Made by a program: the position numbers and the translations under genes. The notes beneath the pieces were generated by a model. The model saw only the letters and a list, made by a program, of their open reading frames with translations. It searched no databases and had not been told where the DNA came from. Positions 40,664 to 50,520 of a DNA stretch of 64,000 nucleotides are shown piece by piece (position 1 is the first letter of the stretch; every line of letters starts with the position of its first letter). The stretch covers positions 3,410,001 to 3,474,000 of the forward strand of contig NZ_CP073696.1 of assembly GCF_025264645.1 (NCBI RefSeq), written 5' to 3'. This DNA comes from Edaphobacter lichenicola (GTDB lineage: Bacteria > Acidobacteriota > Terriglobia > Terriglobales > Acidobacteriaceae).

Positions 40664-41620
40664 ATGCCTGCCGATTCCTCATCCAAGCGCATGCGAATTT
40701 TGCTGGCGTTCGCCTGCGTTTATCTCTTCTGGGGATCGACCTATCTTGCGATGCGGTTTGGCGTCGAGGTGCTGCCGCCGTTCGTACTGGGGAGTGCTCG
40801 ATTTCTTCTGGCGGGCGTGTTGATGTTGGGCGCCTCCTCTGTGCTGCGGATGAAGATGTGGCCGAATCGACAGGAGTTAGTGCGGCTCGTCATCATTGGA
40901 GTGCTCATGATCGGCTGTGGGAACACTTCGGTGCTTTGGGCAGAGCAATATATTCCGACAGGACTGGCGTCGCTGCTTGTTGCATCGATTCCGCTCTATG
41001 CCGCACTGATCGAGATGGTTCTGCCCAATGGCGAAGGGCTGGCGATGCGGGGATGGATCGGCGTTTGCGTAGGATTTGCCGGGCTCGTGTTCTTACTTTG
41101 GCCAGGTCTGCGCGAAGGGCTGCACGGAGATTCTCGACAGATCATCGCAGCGGGTGTGACGTTGTGCGGAACACTGTGCTGGACGAGTGCTTCGATCTTC
41201 TCGCGTCGGTCGGCGTTTCAACTCAACGGCTTCGCTGTAGCGGGTTGGGAGATGCTGTTTGGTGGGCTCTTCAACGTATTCCTGATGGTTGTGACAAAGG
41301 GATACCACGGTGGTCACTGGGGACTGCAGGCATGGGCCTCAACGCTCTACCTCGTGACGTTCGGCTCGATTCTGACCTACAGCGCATATATCTATCTTCT
41401 CGATAACGTTGCTGTGTCGAAGGTGGCAACCTATGCGTATGTCAATCCGGTGATTGCGGTTATCCTCGGCGCGATCATCTTGAAGGAGCACTTTGTCGTG
41501 GTCGAGTATGTTGGGATGGGCGCGATTCTGATCGCTGTGTTTCTTGTGACCGGCTCCAAGATGAAGAATGAAAGACCGACGGTGGCGGATGAGGACCTTA
41601 AGCTTGGGCAAGAGGCGTAG
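40664..41620 (+). CDS. EamA-family (drug/metabolite) transporter
   Basis: 318 residues with ten transmembrane helices in two EamA repeats: LLAFACVYLFWGSTYLAMRF at the start of repeat one and ILTYSAYIYLLDNVAVSKVATYAYVNPVIAVILGAIILKEHF in repeat two (the family-typical AxxAYVxPVxAxxLG). It resembles YedA/RhtA-like exporters of small metabolites or amino acids in the inner membrane. The substrate is unknown. The upstream frame is closed, so the ATG at 40664 is secure. Confidence 0.9.
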   Translation: MPADSSSKRMRILLAFACVYLFWGSTYLAMRFGVEVLPPFVLGSARFLLAGVLMLGASSVLRMKMWPNRQELVRLVIIGVLMIGCGNTSVLWAEQYIPTGLASLLVASIPLYAALIEMVLPNGEGLAMRGWIGVCVGFAGLVFLLWPGLREGLHGDSRQIIAAGVTLCGTLCWTSASIFSRRSAFQLNGFAVAGWEMLFGGLFNVFLMVVTKGYHGGHWGLQAWASTLYLVTFGSILTYSAYIYLLDNVAVSKVATYAYVNPVIAVILGAIILKEHFVVVEYVGMGAILIAVFLVTGSKMKNERPTVADEDLKLGQEA

Positions 41621-41652
41621 TTCGTCGCGAGCCATCTGCTAGTCTGGCGGGC

Positions 41653-42245
41653 ATGAGACGCTCTTGGCTTGCCGGAATGTGCGTATTTGCGATCGGGGCG
41701 ATGCAGGCTGCGACTCCAGCTGCGACAGATGCCGAGCGAAAGAGATCATCCGCGCACTGAAGCTGACCGTGTTGCCCAAGGAGTCCGGATACCTTGGAAT
41801 TATTGGAGTGTCGGCGCAGAAGATCAACGTCGACGGCAAGATGCTGGCCGTACAGAGCCAGAACTACTACATGCTGACGCGAGAGCGGCCGATCAACTAT
41901 CTGCATTGGCTGGCGTCGGACGATACGCACATTCTGGTTGAGGGTGGGCCGGTGGACTACTTCATCTTTCATCCGGATGGACGAGCGGAGAAGGTGACGT
42001 TGGGATTCAACTACGCTGCAGGAGAGCAGCCCGTGGTAGCTGTGCCGGGTGGGTGTTGGAAGGCACTGCGTCTGCGTGAGGGCGCGAAGTACGCATTGAT
42101 GGTGAATACGCTGTCGCCGGAGTTCACGCCTGATCGCGTCAAAATAGGGGAGAATGCGACGTGGGTCAAGCGATTTGCTGGCTCGGCGCCGTGGGCGACA
42201 CCACAGACACTGCGAGAGTTCATCGGACCGAACTGGACACCGTGA
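41653..42245 (+). pseudogene. Secreted DUF985 cupin, frameshifted after the signal peptide
   Basis: The ATG at 41653 opens a signal peptide (MRRSWLAGMCVFAIGAMQAA...TDAE), but that frame stops at about 41758. A -1 shift near 41735 leads into a complete DUF985/cupin_5 domain (AKEIIRALKLTVLPKESGYLG, YMLTRERPINYLHWLASDDTHILVEG, GEQPVVAVPGGCWKAL, SPEFTPDRVKIG). The cupin frame has no good start of its own. So the gene is split by one missing base, either a real mutation or a sequence error. Enzymatic role of DUF985 cupins is uncertain. Confidence 0.72.
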
Positions 42246-42277
42246 GGCGTAGAGTGCACCGCACGAAGTCTCAGAGG

Positions 42278-43894
42278 TTAGGACATGCCGGTGATTTCGC
42301 CTGCTGCATCGACGTCGATACCCATCGCGCGAGAGACCTTGGGGAGACCAGGCATCAGCATCATACTGCCAGAGATGACGACGAGAAAACCCGCGCCCGC
42401 GGAGAGAACGACGTCAGTGATGTGAAGCGTCCAGCCGGTTGGAGCGCCCATCACCTTCGGATCGTCCGTCAGCGAATACTGCGTCTTGGCGATGCAGACA
42501 GGGAGTTCGCCGTAGCCCCATTCCATAAATCGAGCGAGCTTTTCCTCAGCCTGTGGTGTGAGTTCCACCTTAGCCGCACCGTAGACCTTCTGCGCGACGG
42601 CCGTGATTTTTTCAAGGGGAGAACCTTGTGGTGGATAGGTGGTTGTGGGGGCAACATCTGGATTCGCGGCGATGACACTCACTACCTTTTCGGCGAGTGC
42701 GGCTGCACCCGCGCCACCTTTGCTGAACGCTTCCGACAAAGCAAAGGCTGCCCCTTGCGCCTCGCAGTATTTTTCGAGGAACTGTAGTTCTTCGTCGGTG
42801 TCTTTCGGAAAGCGGTTGATCGCTACGATCGCGGGGAGATTGAAACCGCGAACGATGGCAATGTGTTTTTTCAGATTGGCGAAGCCGGCTTCGAGATCGC
42901 CCCCACCCTGGTTACGAACAGATTGGACGGTGGTGACGAGCACGGCTGCAGATGGCTTGATGCCAGAGGACGGCATCACGATGTCCATGTACTTTTCAAA
43001 GCCGAGGTCGGAGGCAAAACCTGTCTCGTTCACGACGTAGTCTGCCAGACGAAGGCCCATCTGCTGCGAGAGAACAGAGCTGGTGCCGTGCGCGATGTTG
43101 GCGAAAGGTCCGCAATGGACGAGCGCAGGCGTACCCTCGGTCGTCTGGACGAGATTGGGCTGAATGGCCTCCGAGAGCAACGCCATCATCGGCCCCGTCG
43201 CGTTGAGATCCTTCGCAAGGACAGGGTTGCCAGAGCGCGTTGCGCCGATGACGATACGGCCGAGGCGCACACGAAGATCTTCCCGGCTTGCCGCGAGCGT
43301 CATGATGGCCATGATCTCGGAGGCTGCCGTGATAAGAAAGCCGCTGTGACGATCCGCTCCAGTACGCTTGCCGCCTGCAGAGACTACGATGTGGCGCAGA
43401 GCACGGTCGTTCATGTCGAGCGCACGAGGCCACGTGATGGCGTCGGGATCGAGATCCAGATCATTGCCATGAAAGAGATGCGAGTCGATTAGCGCGGAGA
43501 GCAGGTTGTGGGCGGAGGTAATGGCATGGAAGTCACCGTGGAAGTGGAGGTTTATCTTCTCTGCAGGCTCAACCTGAGAGCGGCCACCCCCGGCAGCTCC
43601 CCCCTTCATGCCAAAGACCGGCCCAAGCGACGGCTCGCGAGAGGTGATGATGGCCTTCTTCCCGATCTTTTCGAGACCCTGCACCAGACCGATCGAGGTG
43701 ACGGTCTTGCCCTCGCCAGAGACGGTGGGGGTAGTCGCGGTGACGAGGATGAATTTGCCGCGAGGTGGAAAGGCAGCGTCATTCAGCAGATCGAGTGTGA
43801 GCTTGGCGCCATAGCGGCCGAGACGTTCCACATACTTTTCGGGCAGGTTGAGCTTTTCGACGATGGCTTCGATGGGGAGCAGATCTTTGTTCAT
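42278..43894 (-). CDS. fhs: Formate--tetrahydrofolate ligase
   Basis: 538 residues, near the usual 550-560. Family signatures: LTLDLLNDAAFPPRGKFILVTATTPTVSGEGKTVTSIGL (P-loop-like ATP site), GPVFGMKGGAAGGGRSQVEP, DFHAITSAHNLLSALIDSHL, and GAGFLVVISGSMMLMPGLPK near the end. It activates formate with ATP to 10-formyl-THF in the cytoplasm, feeding one-carbon metabolism. A formate dehydrogenase lies 7 kb away, but the two are not in one operon. Confidence 0.96.
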   Translation of the reverse strand: MNKDLLPIEAIVEKLNLPEKYVERLGRYGAKLTLDLLNDAAFPPRGKFILVTATTPTVSGEGKTVTSIGLVQGLEKIGKKAIITSREPSLGPVFGMKGGAAGGGRSQVEPAEKINLHFHGDFHAITSAHNLLSALIDSHLFHGNDLDLDPDAITWPRALDMNDRALRHIVVSAGGKRTGADRHSGFLITAASEIMAIMTLAASREDLRVRLGRIVIGATRSGNPVLAKDLNATGPMMALLSEAIQPNLVQTTEGTPALVHCGPFANIAHGTSSVLSQQMGLRLADYVVNETGFASDLGFEKYMDIVMPSSGIKPSAAVLVTTVQSVRNQGGGDLEAGFANLKKHIAIVRGFNLPAIVAINRFPKDTDEELQFLEKYCEAQGAAFALSEAFSKGGAGAAALAEKVVSVIAANPDVAPTTTYPPQGSPLEKITAVAQKVYGAAKVELTPQAEEKLARFMEWGYGELPVCIAKTQYSLTDDPKVMGAPTGWTLHITDVVLSAGAGFLVVISGSMMLMPGLPKVSRAMGIDVDAAGEITGMS

Positions 43895-43933
43895 ATGCCT
43901 CGGCTGTGAGATGAAGAGTTTCGAATACTGCTG

Positions 43934-44695
43934 CTACGGAGCAGCGGTGCCCATGGGGTTCGGATAGAGCGGAGCGGCCTGGGCTCGGCCAAAGCGGACC
44001 GTGGTCTTGGTGATGCGGTTCAGTGTATCGATATTGTTCGAAGAAAAGTACCAGACGAGAAGGTGGTTGTTCCAGTTGGTCGAGAGACCCATCGTGTATA
44101 GCGTTTGCGGCGGCGCGGACTGCGAGCTTGTTGGGTCGGAGCTTGAGGGCTGACCTTGAGCGGCGGCCATGTGCACCTTCTGCCAGCCTACGTTGTACCA
44201 GGCAGGCTGAACGATGGACTTCATGCCGGGAACTTTGTTGACCAGTTCAGCCATGTCCGGCAGGAGTGTGGTGCTGGTGCTTACATGGTCGGAGTTTAGG
44301 CAGTCGATGTCGAGTTCGGCAAGCAGTATCGACGCAGTGATCGCAGTCGCAGCAGTAACTTGAGTGCCACCATCAGACGTTGGTTGTGGCTTGGTCGTCT
44401 GCGCCTGGCCAGACTGCGGGAGTTCGAGGACGAGCCGGGGTCGCAGACAGCGAGTCTCCTCCGCGAGTTTAGGATCCGGCGCGCCTGTGACGCCAAGGAG
44501 GGTGAGACGGTCATCGTGCAACACCTTCTCGGGGTCGGCCTTTACCAGATCGGATGGGTAGAAGAGACGTAAAGCGAGACCTTCGTTCTCCCACTCCGTG
44601 GTGTTCGGCGCGGGAGTTTGCGCAATCGACGCTAGCGGCAAAGCGGCAGCGAGAATTGCCGTTGCGAAGATGCGAGTGGGAAAAGATAATGCCAT
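43934..44695 (-). CDS. Secreted protein of unknown function
   Basis: 253 residues: signal peptide (MALSFPTRIFATAILAAALPLASIAQ), then a beta-rich domain (EWENEGLALRLFYPSDLVKADP) with Cys residues in ETRCLRP and DIDCLNSD that could pair. A Ser/Gln/Pro-rich loop lies before LYTMGLSTNWNNHLLVWYFSS. Weakly similar to the protein at 39903-40586. It sits between fhs and cysS, all on the minus strand, without overlap. Confidence 0.7.
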   Translation of the reverse strand: MALSFPTRIFATAILAAALPLASIAQTPAPNTTEWENEGLALRLFYPSDLVKADPEKVLHDDRLTLLGVTGAPDPKLAEETRCLRPRLVLELPQSGQAQTTKPQPTSDGGTQVTAATAITASILLAELDIDCLNSDHVSTSTTLLPDMAELVNKVPGMKSIVQPAWYNVGWQKVHMAAAQGQPSSSDPTSSQSAPPQTLYTMGLSTNWNNHLLVWYFSSNNIDTLNRITKTTVRFGRAQAAPLYPNPMGTAAP

Positions 44696-44716
44696 GATGT
44701 TCGCGCTCCCAGCGCG

Positions 44717-46198
44717 CTACTTTCTCTTCCAGCGGACGCCGTCTTTGGAGTCCTCAATTAGGATGCCTTTGGCGAGAAGGTCGTTGCGAATCGCGTCGGC
44801 ACGAGCGAAGTTGCGGCTCTTTTTAGCCTGCGTGCGTTCGGCGACCAGCGCGTCGATGTCAGTGTCTGAGAAAGATAAGGTGGCGACGAGCGAGGGATCG
44901 GCCTCGTCGATGCGGCCTTCAGCCTCCGCCCAGGCGAGCGCGGCGCGGGTGATCGCAGCGTCTTTATCTTCAAGAACGGCAAAGACACCATCAAAGAGCG
45001 CAAGCACCTTCAGGATCTCGGCTGCGTTGCTGGCACGGAGAGTTCCTGCGTCAGCGGCGGAGTTGGCGGCACGAACCAGGTCGAAGATAGCAGCGCGAGC
45101 CTCAGCAGTATTCAGATCATTGGCGAGCGCGGCAGTGTAGTCGTGCTCTGCCTTAGCAGTCGCTGCGGCGATGTCTGGATCGAGGCCGTCAGGGAAGCCA
45201 CCCTTCAACATGCGCTGGTGAAAGGTGCGCAGGCGATCAATGGCGTTGGTCGATTCGACCAAGCTGTCGAAGGTGAAGTTCATCTGGTGCCGGTAGGGCA
45301 CAGAGATCAGCAAAAAACGGATAGCCGAAGCCCGGTAGCCCTTGAGCAGCAGGTCGCGGAGCGTATAAAAGTTGCCCTCCGACTTGGACATCTTCTTGCC
45401 TTCGACGAGCAGGAAGCGCACGTGCATCCAGTGGCGAACAAAAGGCTTGCCCGAGGCCGATTCCGACTGGGCAATCTCGTTCTCGTGGTGCGGGAACATA
45501 AGATCTTCCCCGCCGGCGTGAAGATCGATGTCTTCGCCGAGGAACTTCGTCGCCATGGCGGAGCACTCGATGTGCCAGCCGGGACGGCCGGTGCCTAGCG
45601 CGGTGTCCCAGGATTGTTCGCCCGGTTTTACCGCCTTCCAGAGAGCAAAGTCGCGGGCTGCATCTTTTTCATACTCATCGATGTCGACGCGAGCACCGTC
45701 TTCGATGCCGTCGAAGTCTTTTTTTGAGAGCTTGCCGTACTCTGGAAAGCGAGCAATACGAAAGTACCAGCTGCCATCCTCAGCCTGGTAAGCGATGTCT
45801 TTCGCGGCGAGCTTTTCGATGAGATCAACCATATCCGGAATGCAGGCGGTAGCGTGGGAGATGTGCTCGGGGCGTTCGATGCCTAAGGCGTCGAGGTCCT
45901 CAAAGAAGGCGCGCTCGAACTTCTCCGTGTACTGGGCGATTGGGACACCAGCGGCTGCAGCATTTCGGATGATCTTGTCGTCGACATCGGTGATGTTCAT
46001 CACGTGTTCGACGGGAATTCCCTGCTGACGAACAACCCGGCGCAGAACGTCGACGTGGAGGAAGGTGCGGAAGTTGCCGATGTGGCCGTAGTCGTAGACG
46101 GTAGGGCCGCAACAATACATTCGGAGCGCAGGTCCACCGACGGGGGCGAGGGCTTCGATCTTTCCGCCCAGTGTGTTGAAGAGTTCGATCGTTGCCAC
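44717..46198 (-). CDS. cysS: Cysteinyl-tRNA synthetase
   Basis: About 493 residues from the GTG at 46198 ([17 protein letters not shown]); GGACAGAGAG precedes it. HIGH motif in [17 protein letters not shown] with the zinc-ligand Cys in YCCGPT, further zinc ligands in WHIECSAM and [17 protein letters not shown], and the KMSKS loop in [10 protein letters not shown]. The C-terminal DALR helical bundle carries an Ala-rich region. It attaches cysteine to tRNA-Cys in the cytoplasm. Confidence 0.95.
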   Translation of the reverse strand: MATIELFNTLGGKIEALAPVGGPALRMYCCGPTVYDYGHIGNFRTFLHVDVLRRVVRQQGIPVEHVMNITDVDDKIIRNAAAAGVPIAQYTEKFERAFFEDLDALGIERPEHISHATACIPDMVDLIEKLAAKDIAYQAEDGSWYFRIARFPEYGKLSKKDFDGIEDGARVDIDEYEKDAARDFALWKAVKPGEQSWDTALGTGRPGWHIECSAMATKFLGEDIDLHAGGEDLMFPHHENEIAQSESASGKPFVRHWMHVRFLLVEGKKMSKSEGNFYTLRDLLLKGYRASAIRFLLISVPYRHQMNFTFDSLVESTNAIDRLRTFHQRMLKGGFPDGLDPDIAAATAKAEHDYTAALANDLNTAEARAAIFDLVRAANSAADAGTLRASNAAEILKVLALFDGVFAVLEDKDAAITRAALAWAEAEGRIDEADPSLVATLSFSDTDIDALVAERTQAKKSRNFARADAIRNDLLAKGILIEDSKDGVRWKRK

Positions 46199-46309
46199 GT
46201 GCTCTCTGTCCTGCCGCAGCCGGGCGCGTGGCGCGGTGCAGACTGCTCTCACTTTAGATAATCCTTGATGATTTTAGCTGATATACGGAAGTCCTTTGTC
46301 GGGCCGGGT

Positions 46310-47512
46310 TTAGGGATGGCCAAGGCGGAGTTGGGGGGTGGCGCCCAGGTCCTCCGCGGCGAAGTTCTGGGCTAGCAGCTTCGGCCACGCCGCGGCGGCG
46401 ATCATGGCGGCATTATCAGTCGACAGAGCCAGCGAAGGAAAGGCGATAGGGAGGCCGCGACGATCCGCTTCAGCCTGAAGGCGGCGGCGAAGCTCGCTGT
46501 TGGCCGCTACGCCGCCGGAGACGACGATGCTGCGAGCACCGAGAGACTCCGCGGCGGCGGCGGTTTGCTTTATCAGGTTACCTACGACGGCGTATTGAAA
46601 GGAAGCAATCAGATCCAAGGTTTGCTGGTCGCAGAGTTTGAGGACCGCTTCGTCTTTTGGCGTAATTAAGGGGTTAGCGGCCAGAGCAGCGCGGCGAACT
46701 TCAATGTCTTCGCGGAGATGATGGGTCTCGACGTAGCGTAAAACGGCGGTCTTAATGCCGCTAAAAGAGAAGTCGAAGTGCCGGCCTTCGGTGGTTGTCG
46801 GGGCTTTCTTGTTCGTGACGCCTTCGCGAGGGGCGCGGTGCTTAATCTCGCCGAAGGTGAAGGGGACGGCGCGAGGGTTGCCGTGGGGGGCTAGCGCGTC
46901 GATCCACGGACCACCGGGGTAGCCGAGACCAAGGAGCTTGGCGACCTTGTCGTACGCTTCGCCTGCGGCATCGTCGACCGTGCGACCGACGTTGCGGTAG
47001 GTCCACGTGGCGTCGGTTCCCCGCTGCTGAGCAAGATAGAGGTGCGTGTGGCCACCTGAGACTACGAGAGCGAGCAGCGGCAGTTCCATGGGAGCGTCCG
47101 AACGCTCGCGCGCCTCCATCAGGACAGCGTGGATGTGGCCTTCGAGGTGGTTGACACTGATGAGCGGCTTGTCGAGGCCAAACGTGAGAGCCTTCGCATA
47201 GGTGATGCCCACAAGCAACGCACCGGCAAGACCCGGGCCTTCGGTAACGGCGACGGCGTCGAGGTCGGCAAAGGTGACGTTGGCACGGGCCATCGCTTCC
47301 CGAACCACTGGGACGATGTTGCGCAAGTGTTCGCGGGACGCTAGTTCCGGCACCACGCCACCGTAGTTGGCGTGCAGCGACATCTGCGAAGCAACAACGT
47401 TCGAAAGCGCAGTAGTGCCAGAACGGACAACCGCAGCCGCAGTCTCGTCGCAGGAGCTTTCGATGCCCAGTATCAACCCTCGACTGGGGCCAGTTTCACT
47501 GCTTTCACGCAT
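46310..47512 (-). CDS. tsaD: tRNA N6-threonylcarbamoyladenosine biosynthesis protein TsaD
   Basis: 400 residues from the ATG at 47512; the frame extends upstream but only antisense to cca. ASKHA fold: [17 protein letters not shown] at the N-terminus, the metal-binding His pair in [53 protein letters not shown] and [13 protein letters not shown]. It transfers the threonylcarbamoyl group to A37 of ANN-decoding tRNAs together with TsaB/TsaE. Divergent from cca with 23 bp between the starts, so the two promoters must overlap the coding ends. Confidence 0.95.
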   Translation of the reverse strand: MRESSETGPSRGLILGIESSCDETAAAVVRSGTTALSNVVASQMSLHANYGGVVPELASREHLRNIVPVVREAMARANVTFADLDAVAVTEGPGLAGALLVGITYAKALTFGLDKPLISVNHLEGHIHAVLMEARERSDAPMELPLLALVVSGGHTHLYLAQQRGTDATWTYRNVGRTVDDAAGEAYDKVAKLLGLGYPGGPWIDALAPHGNPRAVPFTFGEIKHRAPREGVTNKKAPTTTEGRHFDFSFSGIKTAVLRYVETHHLREDIEVRRAALAANPLITPKDEAVLKLCDQQTLDLIASFQYAVVGNLIKQTAAAAESLGARSIVVSGGVAANSELRRRLQAEADRRGLPIAFPSLALSTDNAAMIAAAAWPKLLAQNFAAEDLGATPQLRLGHP

Positions 47513-47535
47513 CTCTCTATCATAGGGGAGAGACG

Positions 47536-48939
47536 ATGAACCAATGGAAGGACAGTCCGAGGTACTCGGCAGCGCGAGAGATCGTGGTCGTCCTGCGTCG
47601 CACAGGGTATAAGGCTTACTTCGCTGGCGGGTGCGTGCGTGATCTGCTTTTGGGATTAGAAGCCAAGGACTTCGACGTAGCAACAAGCGCGACGCCCGAC
47701 ATCGTCATGGGAGTGTTTGCAAAGACCTACTCGGTGGGAGCGCACTTTGGTGTCGTGCTGGTCTGCTCGAATGGTGCGGACAGCGCAGAGATCACCACTG
47801 AAGTTGCGACGTTCCGCCATGACGGCGCATACAGCGATGGAAGGAGGCCGGATACGGTACGTTTTTCAACGGATCCGCGAGAAGACGTGCTGCGACGCGA
47901 CTTCACCATCAATGGAATGTTGCTCGATCCGGTGGTCCTGGAAGAGACCGCGGATTTCGAGGCTGCGACGCTCGACTATGTCGGTGGTCGCGATGATTTG
48001 AAGGCGAGGATTGTGCGAGCGATCGGCGACCCTTCACTGCGATTCGCGGAGGACAAGCTGCGGATGTTGCGAGCGGTGCGATTTGCAGCGCGACTCGAGT
48101 TCGAGATCGAACCCCGGACGATGACTGCAATTCAAGCGGCGGCGTCGGAGATTGGCCAGGTAAGCAGCGAGCGGATTCGCGATGAACTCACCCTGATGTT
48201 GACCGAAGGACATGCGCGCAGAGCGATGGAGTTGCTCGACACTTCGGGACTGCTGGCATATGTTTTGCCGGAAGCCCTGCGGATGAAGGGCGTGGAGCAG
48301 CCGCCACAGTTTCATCCCGAAGGCGACGTGTGGATCCATACACTCCTGCTGCTGGAAAAATTGAAGCCCGGTGTACCCTCAACGCTCGCATGGGGCGCGC
48401 TGCTGCATGACATTGGCAAGCCGGCGACGTTTCGACCGCCTGATCCCAAAAAGCCTGGCGACCGCATTCGATTTGATGGGCATGTCGAGGTTGGCGTAAG
48501 GATGGCCGAAGCAATTCTCGGGCGCCTCCGTTTTTCGAATGAAGACACGGAGCAGATCGTCGCGCTGGTGAAAAATCACATGCGGTTCGGCGATATCCTG
48601 CAGATGCGCGAGTCAACGCTGAAGCGATTCCTGCGGCTCCCAAAGTTCGACGAGCACCTCGCCCTGCACTGGATGGACTGCATGTCTGCGCATTGTGACC
48701 TGAAGCTGTATGAGTTCGCGAAAGAGAAGTATGAGGCTGCTCCAGTCGAGTCCATACGCCCGAAGTTACTGGTGACCGGAAAAGATTTAATTGCCGCGGG
48801 ATATCGTCCGGGGCCCGAGTTCAAGACGATCTTGGAAGCAGCGGAAGATGCTCAACTCGAAGGCTTCGCTACCACTACCGAAGAGGGTATGGCAATCGTG
48901 CGAAAACAATTTGGCGACCCTCCGGCTGCCTCTGCGTAA
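47536..48939 (+). CDS. cca: CCA tRNA nucleotidyltransferase / poly(A) polymerase family
   Basis: 467 residues. Nucleotidyltransferase head: [28 protein letters not shown], with the catalytic Asp pair in [43 protein letters not shown] for ATP/CTP selection. The C-terminal HD domain has [11 protein letters not shown] and a later Ala/Glu-rich helical tail. It adds or repairs the 3' CCA of tRNAs. GGGGAGAGACG lies before the ATG. Bacterial class II enzymes of this type with an HD domain are usual. Confidence 0.93.
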   Translation: MNQWKDSPRYSAAREIVVVLRRTGYKAYFAGGCVRDLLLGLEAKDFDVATSATPDIVMGVFAKTYSVGAHFGVVLVCSNGADSAEITTEVATFRHDGAYSDGRRPDTVRFSTDPREDVLRRDFTINGMLLDPVVLEETADFEAATLDYVGGRDDLKARIVRAIGDPSLRFAEDKLRMLRAVRFAARLEFEIEPRTMTAIQAAASEIGQVSSERIRDELTLMLTEGHARRAMELLDTSGLLAYVLPEALRMKGVEQPPQFHPEGDVWIHTLLLLEKLKPGVPSTLAWGALLHDIGKPATFRPPDPKKPGDRIRFDGHVEVGVRMAEAILGRLRFSNEDTEQIVALVKNHMRFGDILQMRESTLKRFLRLPKFDEHLALHWMDCMSAHCDLKLYEFAKEKYEAAPVESIRPKLLVTGKDLIAAGYRPGPEFKTILEAAEDAQLEGFATTTEEGMAIVRKQFGDPPAASA

Positions 48940-49003
48940 CGATAAGCCAGTGGCAATCGGCGACATTTTCGTCGGAACTTACTGACCGCGCATCTAACTT
49001 CGA

Positions 49004-50287
49004 ATGACGACTGAAGCAAACGACGTTGTAATAGTTGGCGCCGGAATGGCAGGTCTAACGGCGGCGCGGGCATTGGCGGAGGCGGGCTTGCGAGTGCTGG
49101 TGGTAGAGGCGCAAGAGCGAATCGGCGGCCGCATCTTGACCCAGCGCGTTGCAGGAGAGGCGCTTGAGCTTGGCGCGGAGTTCATTCACGGAAGGCCGCC
49201 GGAGTTGTGGGCACTGATCACTGAGGCGGGACTCGAGACCTATGAGCGAGGTGGAGCGCAGATCTGCTTTGAGGACGGCGCCTTAGCCCAATGTGGCAGC
49301 GAGATGGAAGAGGTGTTCGAACCTCTGGAAGAGCTGAAGCACTTCGATGGACCAGACATCAGCTTCGCTGAATACCTCGACCAAGAAAAAGTGCCTGAAG
49401 AAGACCGGGGCCGGATGATCGGCTACGTGGAGGGGTTCAACGCGGCAGACCATCGGGTCGTGAGCGCAGCTTCACTCGGCGCACAGCAAAAGGCCGAGGA
49501 CGCTAGCGAAGGAGACCGTATCTACCGGCTGCGAGGAGGGTACGATCAACTTCCGGCATATCTCATGCAACAGATCGTCGAGCACAACGGTAAGGTGCAG
49601 ACCGGAACGCCAGTGAAGGCCATCCGTTGGCAACCCGGACACGCAGAGATCATCACCGACGCCCGCAGCTTCCATGCTGAAAAAGCGGTTGTGACGTTGC
49701 CATTAGGCGTACTGCAAAGCGGAAGCGTGGCCATTACCCCTGAGCCAGGTTTGATGCTCAAGACAGCCAGCCGTCTGCGTATGGGCCAGGTTTGCCGTTT
49801 CACACTGCTCTTCCGGGAGCCGTTCTGGAGATCCTTACCGCCGCAACCAGGGCTAAGCGAGATGAGCTTTCTCTTCTCGTTTTCGGAGACGCCACCTGTG
49901 TGGTGGACGCCGCATCCAGAGACAAGCAACAGCATCATAGGATGGGTCGGAGGCCCACGTTCGCAGGCGCTGGCAAGCATGAACGCGGAGGAGCTTGGCG
50001 TTCATGCCTGCGCCACACTCGCCAGTATCTTCGGCCTGACGCACAATCATATTCACGGACTATTGCTGGGCTGCTACACGCATAACTGGCAAAACGATGC
50101 ATTTAGCGGCGGCGCGTACAGCTACGTAGCAACCGGTGGCCTTGACGCCTCCAGACACATGGCCGAGCCGGTGGCAAACACCCTATACTTTGCGGGGGAA
50201 CACACCGACATGACAGGGCACTGGGGAACGGTCCACGCGGCGATGCGGTCCGGGCTGCGAGCGGCTGCGCAGATTCTCGGAACCTGA
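49004..50287 (+). CDS. FAD-dependent amine oxidase (flavin monoamine oxidase family)
   Basis: 427 residues. Rossmann dinucleotide site VVIVGAGMAGLTAARALAEAGL with ERIGGRILTQR, the substrate region HRVVSAASLGAQ, and the C-terminal FAD motif LYFAGEHTDMTGHWGTVHAAMRSGLRAA. No covalent-flavin Cys (SGGC) is seen. It probably oxidises a primary or polyamine with oxygen; the substrate is unknown. Stands alone, 64 bp after cca on the same strand. Confidence 0.9.
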   Translation: MTTEANDVVIVGAGMAGLTAARALAEAGLRVLVVEAQERIGGRILTQRVAGEALELGAEFIHGRPPELWALITEAGLETYERGGAQICFEDGALAQCGSEMEEVFEPLEELKHFDGPDISFAEYLDQEKVPEEDRGRMIGYVEGFNAADHRVVSAASLGAQQKAEDASEGDRIYRLRGGYDQLPAYLMQQIVEHNGKVQTGTPVKAIRWQPGHAEIITDARSFHAEKAVVTLPLGVLQSGSVAITPEPGLMLKTASRLRMGQVCRFTLLFREPFWRSLPPQPGLSEMSFLFSFSETPPVWWTPHPETSNSIIGWVGGPRSQALASMNAEELGVHACATLASIFGLTHNHIHGLLLGCYTHNWQNDAFSGGAYSYVATGGLDASRHMAEPVANTLYFAGEHTDMTGHWGTVHAAMRSGLRAAAQILGT

Positions 50288-50520
50288 AAGTATAAAAACC
50301 GTGAGCCTTGGTTAATAATGACGACGAACACCGACGCAATCACCAAAATCGCATCTCAGAGGCGCCCTAAGGACGTTCGTGGTTGGATGCTTCTGAAGAC
50401 TCAGTCGGATGCATCTTTTTGTCACGGATTTGTCCGCGCAGGTTAGGTGTAATGTGGAAGAGATGGAGTGGTTCGACAGAGGAACCACCTGTTATTCTGC
50501 TCTGCACCTTCGAGGGTCCA

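Noticed and set aside
46004-46261. Other short frames over cysS, tsaD, fhs and dus
   Set aside because: All lie antisense or out of frame within strongly recognised genes.
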